Positions 63,501-64,000 of a DNA stretch of 64,000 nucleotides are shown piece after piece; the stretch's first letter is position 1, and every line of letters begins with the position of its first letter. The notes under the pieces are model-generated. The model was not told the DNA's origin and made no database searches. It worked only from the letters and a program-made list of their open reading frames with translations. The DNA is from Methylopila henanensis. GTDB lineage: Bacteria > Pseudomonadota > Alphaproteobacteria > Rhizobiales > Methylopilaceae. The stretch covers positions 491,922 through 555,921 of the forward strand of contig NZ_JBHUER010000001.1 in assembly GCF_042681025.1 (NCBI RefSeq), given 5' to 3'. The position numbers and the translations under genes are program-made.

Positions 63501-64000
63501 CGAGGGCCTCGCGGCCGGCCTCGGCGCCAAGGCCGAGGAGCTGACCCGCTCGCTCAACGGCTATGTGGTCGCGATCGACGAGCAGCTCACCCGTTCGGAA
63601 GCGCGCGCGAAGAGCGTCGCCGAAGGGCTCGCCGCGCAGGTCGGCGCGACCTCGCAGTCGATCGCGAGCGAGTTCGACAAGGTGCGCAAGCTCGGCGACG
63701 CCGAGCGCGAGAAGGCCGCCGCGGCGCTGAAGGCGTCGAACGAGGAGGCCGCCCGCGAGATGGCGCGCATGCTCGCCGAGGCCAGCAAGCGCTTCGCCGA
63801 CGTCACCGCCGAGATGCGCGGCATGACCTCGACGATCCAGACCGAGCTCGACCAGACGCGCGAGCAGCTGCGCCGGGGCGTGCTGGAGATGCCGAAGGAG
63901 GCCGAGGAAGGCGCGGCCGAGCTGCGCCGCGTGGTGGCGGAGCAGATCAAGGCGCTGAACGCGCTCGGCGAGATCGCGGCCCGCCAGGGCGCGGCGTTCG
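57574..64000 (+). CDS. Giant membrane-anchored coiled-coil repeat protein, truncated at window edge
   Basis: Over 2,140 codons without a stop; the 3' end is outside the window. The N-terminal 90 residues are disordered and Pro/Ala-rich. Two membrane helices follow (about 106-128 and 145-167), then nearly 2,000 residues of alpha-helical heptad-like sequence with recurring units such as GERIGAFDxKI, ERLxxFDERV and TGASVADVIAE. Three consecutive 88-residue units are near-identical. I noticed no Cys in the whole translation. Similar very long Ala/Glu/Asp-rich proteins occur in Rhizobiales, often named apolipoprotein- or kinesin-like; no function is established. The ATG has a GAGG eight bases upstream; an in-frame ATG 11 codons earlier is possible. 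Long antisense frames across it are compositional. Confidence 0.85.
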   Translation, partial: MANANTAKDPAEAALSAIEEALNLVAPSAKATVEPSPRSAPEPSVAERMSAASPDPSPQPFAAPSPASERRAAAVDRGRRAPANDDARSFAHIVYALQRKPSGAPFVLATLASVAWAGLGALYAFGVVGLGGQADLTDPAVQAQLAAAAVGTLAPIVFFYMIAMMAWRSQEMRLVARSMTEVALRLAEPETASSEAVASLGQAVRREVAAMGDGVERAVARAGDLESLVRGEVSSLERSFHDNELRVRALIAEMQSQREAIDGNAERLRATVGEAQEALARDLSAAAALLTANISESGARISEQLDAKSAELTNAITGAGEAMLSAVGGRGADMIERLTSTGEAVSTSIEETSARVSASFAERAETAQAALMDASETLFRSVEERATLVTDRFAAAGADIDDRLARTSEQIAGALDSRGADIAERLDRAGVALLDSVARRADEVTEKLDSTGEAVTASFSDRVAELLGALTTAGGGFHAALDDRSRDMLDGLGERSRELLDGLAERSRELGDTLSATASSVTEEFGSRGDRVTEELVAIASRLSDDLTSRASLASDRLQKTGDEVSAEFAERAERVARAIAERAEDVTGALAQAGSDIDGTLAVRAAEITEALRNAGDGVVLDLSLRGSEITGKLDETGGRLAETIALKGGELAERLHDAASRMHEAIAVHGVDLERRFTEDGERIAGLLETRGDDVATRIVQASDRVHEAIVVRSNEIERDFEAAGSRIVAAIDGRSAEVRENLETTGVTIADVLSERGAILITQLGDTAERIHDVVVNRGDDLETRLTGVGSRMGETIDARAAEAAAAFEAATGRISTGVDERLRAFEERLATTGASVADVIAEHGGQLAGTLTETTERFHDIVVVRGSDLEQRLAAAGDALSGKIDSRAVAAEAAFEAATDRIGQGVDERLRAFEERLATTGASVADVIADHGGRLAGTLSETTERFHDIVVVQGADLEDRLVSAGDALSGKIDARAIAAEAAFEAATARIGSGVEERLRAFEERLAGTGASVADVIAERGGALAITLGDTAERIHDAVITRGGDLERRLASAETRLVDAMGARTLAAEAAFEAASARLGAGFDDRIAAFESRFDSAGATLGERLANEVEKADRLLDQAVRAVAVRLEDGAASVRATFETSVEGFGGLLDNRASEIDERLARIASELGDSISSRGATLGETLAVAARALAEDITARGSAVNDSFAAQLAALDATLGERGPALAARLSEVGGGFADQIAARVAEVEGVLRDEGAKLADRIGAQALALDATLGERLGAFDGKLSELDGAIADRLSAFDERVTALDGASRSQTGAIDRRIERLGETLGERIGQFDDKISTFDTLFGERIGALDGQIVRFDASLGERVGAIDGQIVRFDANVSDRINSIDGKVAAIDDAITAQIDRIDGKVASLDQVVGERLSAFDTRATSLDAALGDHVQALATRISQLDAALDERVGAFDEKAKLISGALAASLETFENRAGVLNRAVAARLAGFDAKAGELENAIGGRIDAFAERTNELDGVLAARLGGFDEQFASRMGDLALSLESRIGRIDDGLDARTRALNETLAARTLDLARTLGEGSTGVAATLAQRAAEFAADLSERTDGLVTAFDEKAAAISSSLGAKALEVAGALESRIARFETTVTGRIDSVGETLDARGENLAERISGRVESVNAALAETSGRVESDLARLTAEVAERLAARIAEVGAALDSNGAGLVERIGARGEAVTRELAGVGETLSAQLDERLANLVETVGARGDAMRDTLETLNGDLARTFETRGAETVAGLNGVADRLRLASHRLGESMGAETAKTVEQLDASAKRLQDAVTEATSALAATVARESKRAVGDLTETQAALTGALAEALTRLGDSNAALQALLEGAGSKLGAVETELSGRVSAFEEIMADIAETTTRTGEKVGSQVVSLRDVSAGVLQRVTEVSKQLEHQAQAISGVTSTLDGAQSRLAGALEERRAALEGLAAGLGAKAEELTRSLNGYVVAIDEQLTRSEARAKSVAEGLAAQVGATSQSIASEFDKVRKLGDAEREKAAAALKASNEEAAREMARMLAEASKRFADVTAEMRGMTSTIQTELDQTREQLRRGVLEMPKEAEEGAAELRRVVAEQIKALNALGEIAARQGAAF
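59974..60765 (+). repeat. Three tandem 264-base (88-residue) repeats in the giant protein
   Basis: The block DERLRAFEERLATTGASVAD recurs with a fixed 264-base period (anchors at 60037, 60301 and 60565). Units share AAEAAFEAATxRI, VADVIAExGGxLAxTL and ERxHDIVVxRGxDLExRL. The first two are most alike; the third has begun to diverge towards the flanking sequence. Confidence 0.85.

Overview
The window is a high-GC chromosomal segment from an alphaproteobacterium, most likely of the Hyphomicrobiales (Rhizobiales). The signs are gene order (dapA-smpB / NYN-rpoZ-rel-pdxJ-lepB-rnc-era), a Rhizobiales-type alpha porin, an RNase E ending in a GWW tail, aerobic (cob-type) cobalamin genes, and a CtrA-like TTAA-N7-TTAA site. 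No sequence search was possible, so the genus is open. Two 11-N gaps (6346-6356 inside rne; 22434-22444 between two porin genes) show it is a draft assembly.

Layout. 1-3556 (minus): a truncated penicillin-binding protein 1A and an AMIN-type N-acetylmuramoyl-L-alanine amidase. 4320-6972 (plus): RNase E behind a long leader, ended by a strong intrinsic terminator. 7084-13134 (minus): the housekeeping string rpoZ, rel, pdxJ, lepB, rnc, era; acpS, usual between pdxJ and lepB, is absent. 13302-15241 (plus): an NYN-domain protein, an atypical orphan gene and a family-5 uracil-DNA glycosylase. 15245-17458 (minus): dapA, smpB and an APH(6)-type kinase that overlaps smpB. 17717-20735 (plus): a soluble lytic transglycosylase and an alpha/beta hydrolase. 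20758-30192 (minus): an OprB porin, an alpha porin, an MsbA-like ABC exporter, and an RND pump with its adaptor. 30425-33447 (plus): an omega-amino acid aminotransferase, a small membrane protein and an N-carbamoyl amino acid hydrolase, which look like a beta-alanine / pyrimidine catabolic set.

33530-49827 is a cobalamin island. A B12 riboswitch precedes cbtB-cbtA-cobP-cobW-cobN-cobO-cobQ, a tightly coupled operon from cobalt uptake through chelation and adenosylation to cobyric acid. cobD and cobC run the other way, followed by a DUF1636 gene, cobA-cobB (minus) and cobK-cobL-cobM (plus). The precorrin-2 to precorrin-8 enzymes CobI, CobG, CobJ, CobF and CobH, and CobS/CobT, are not here and must lie elsewhere if the pathway is complete. 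cobN carries hairpin-rich, repeat-like DNA read in frame.

49853-57251 holds a DnaQ-like exonuclease lacking the usual catalytic histidine, aroC, a DUF697/YcjX pair with sixA, an Hpt protein, a [2Fe-2S] ferredoxin and a CoxE-like VWA protein. From 57574 to the right edge runs one giant gene (over 2,100 codons, no stop reached) for a membrane-anchored coiled-coil repeat protein with near-identical 88-residue units.

Most of the window is ordinary core genome. The least explained parts are the AT-richer orphan at 13921-14544, the giant repeat protein, the palindromic insertion in cobN, and the APH(6)-like kinase fused into the smpB transcription unit.
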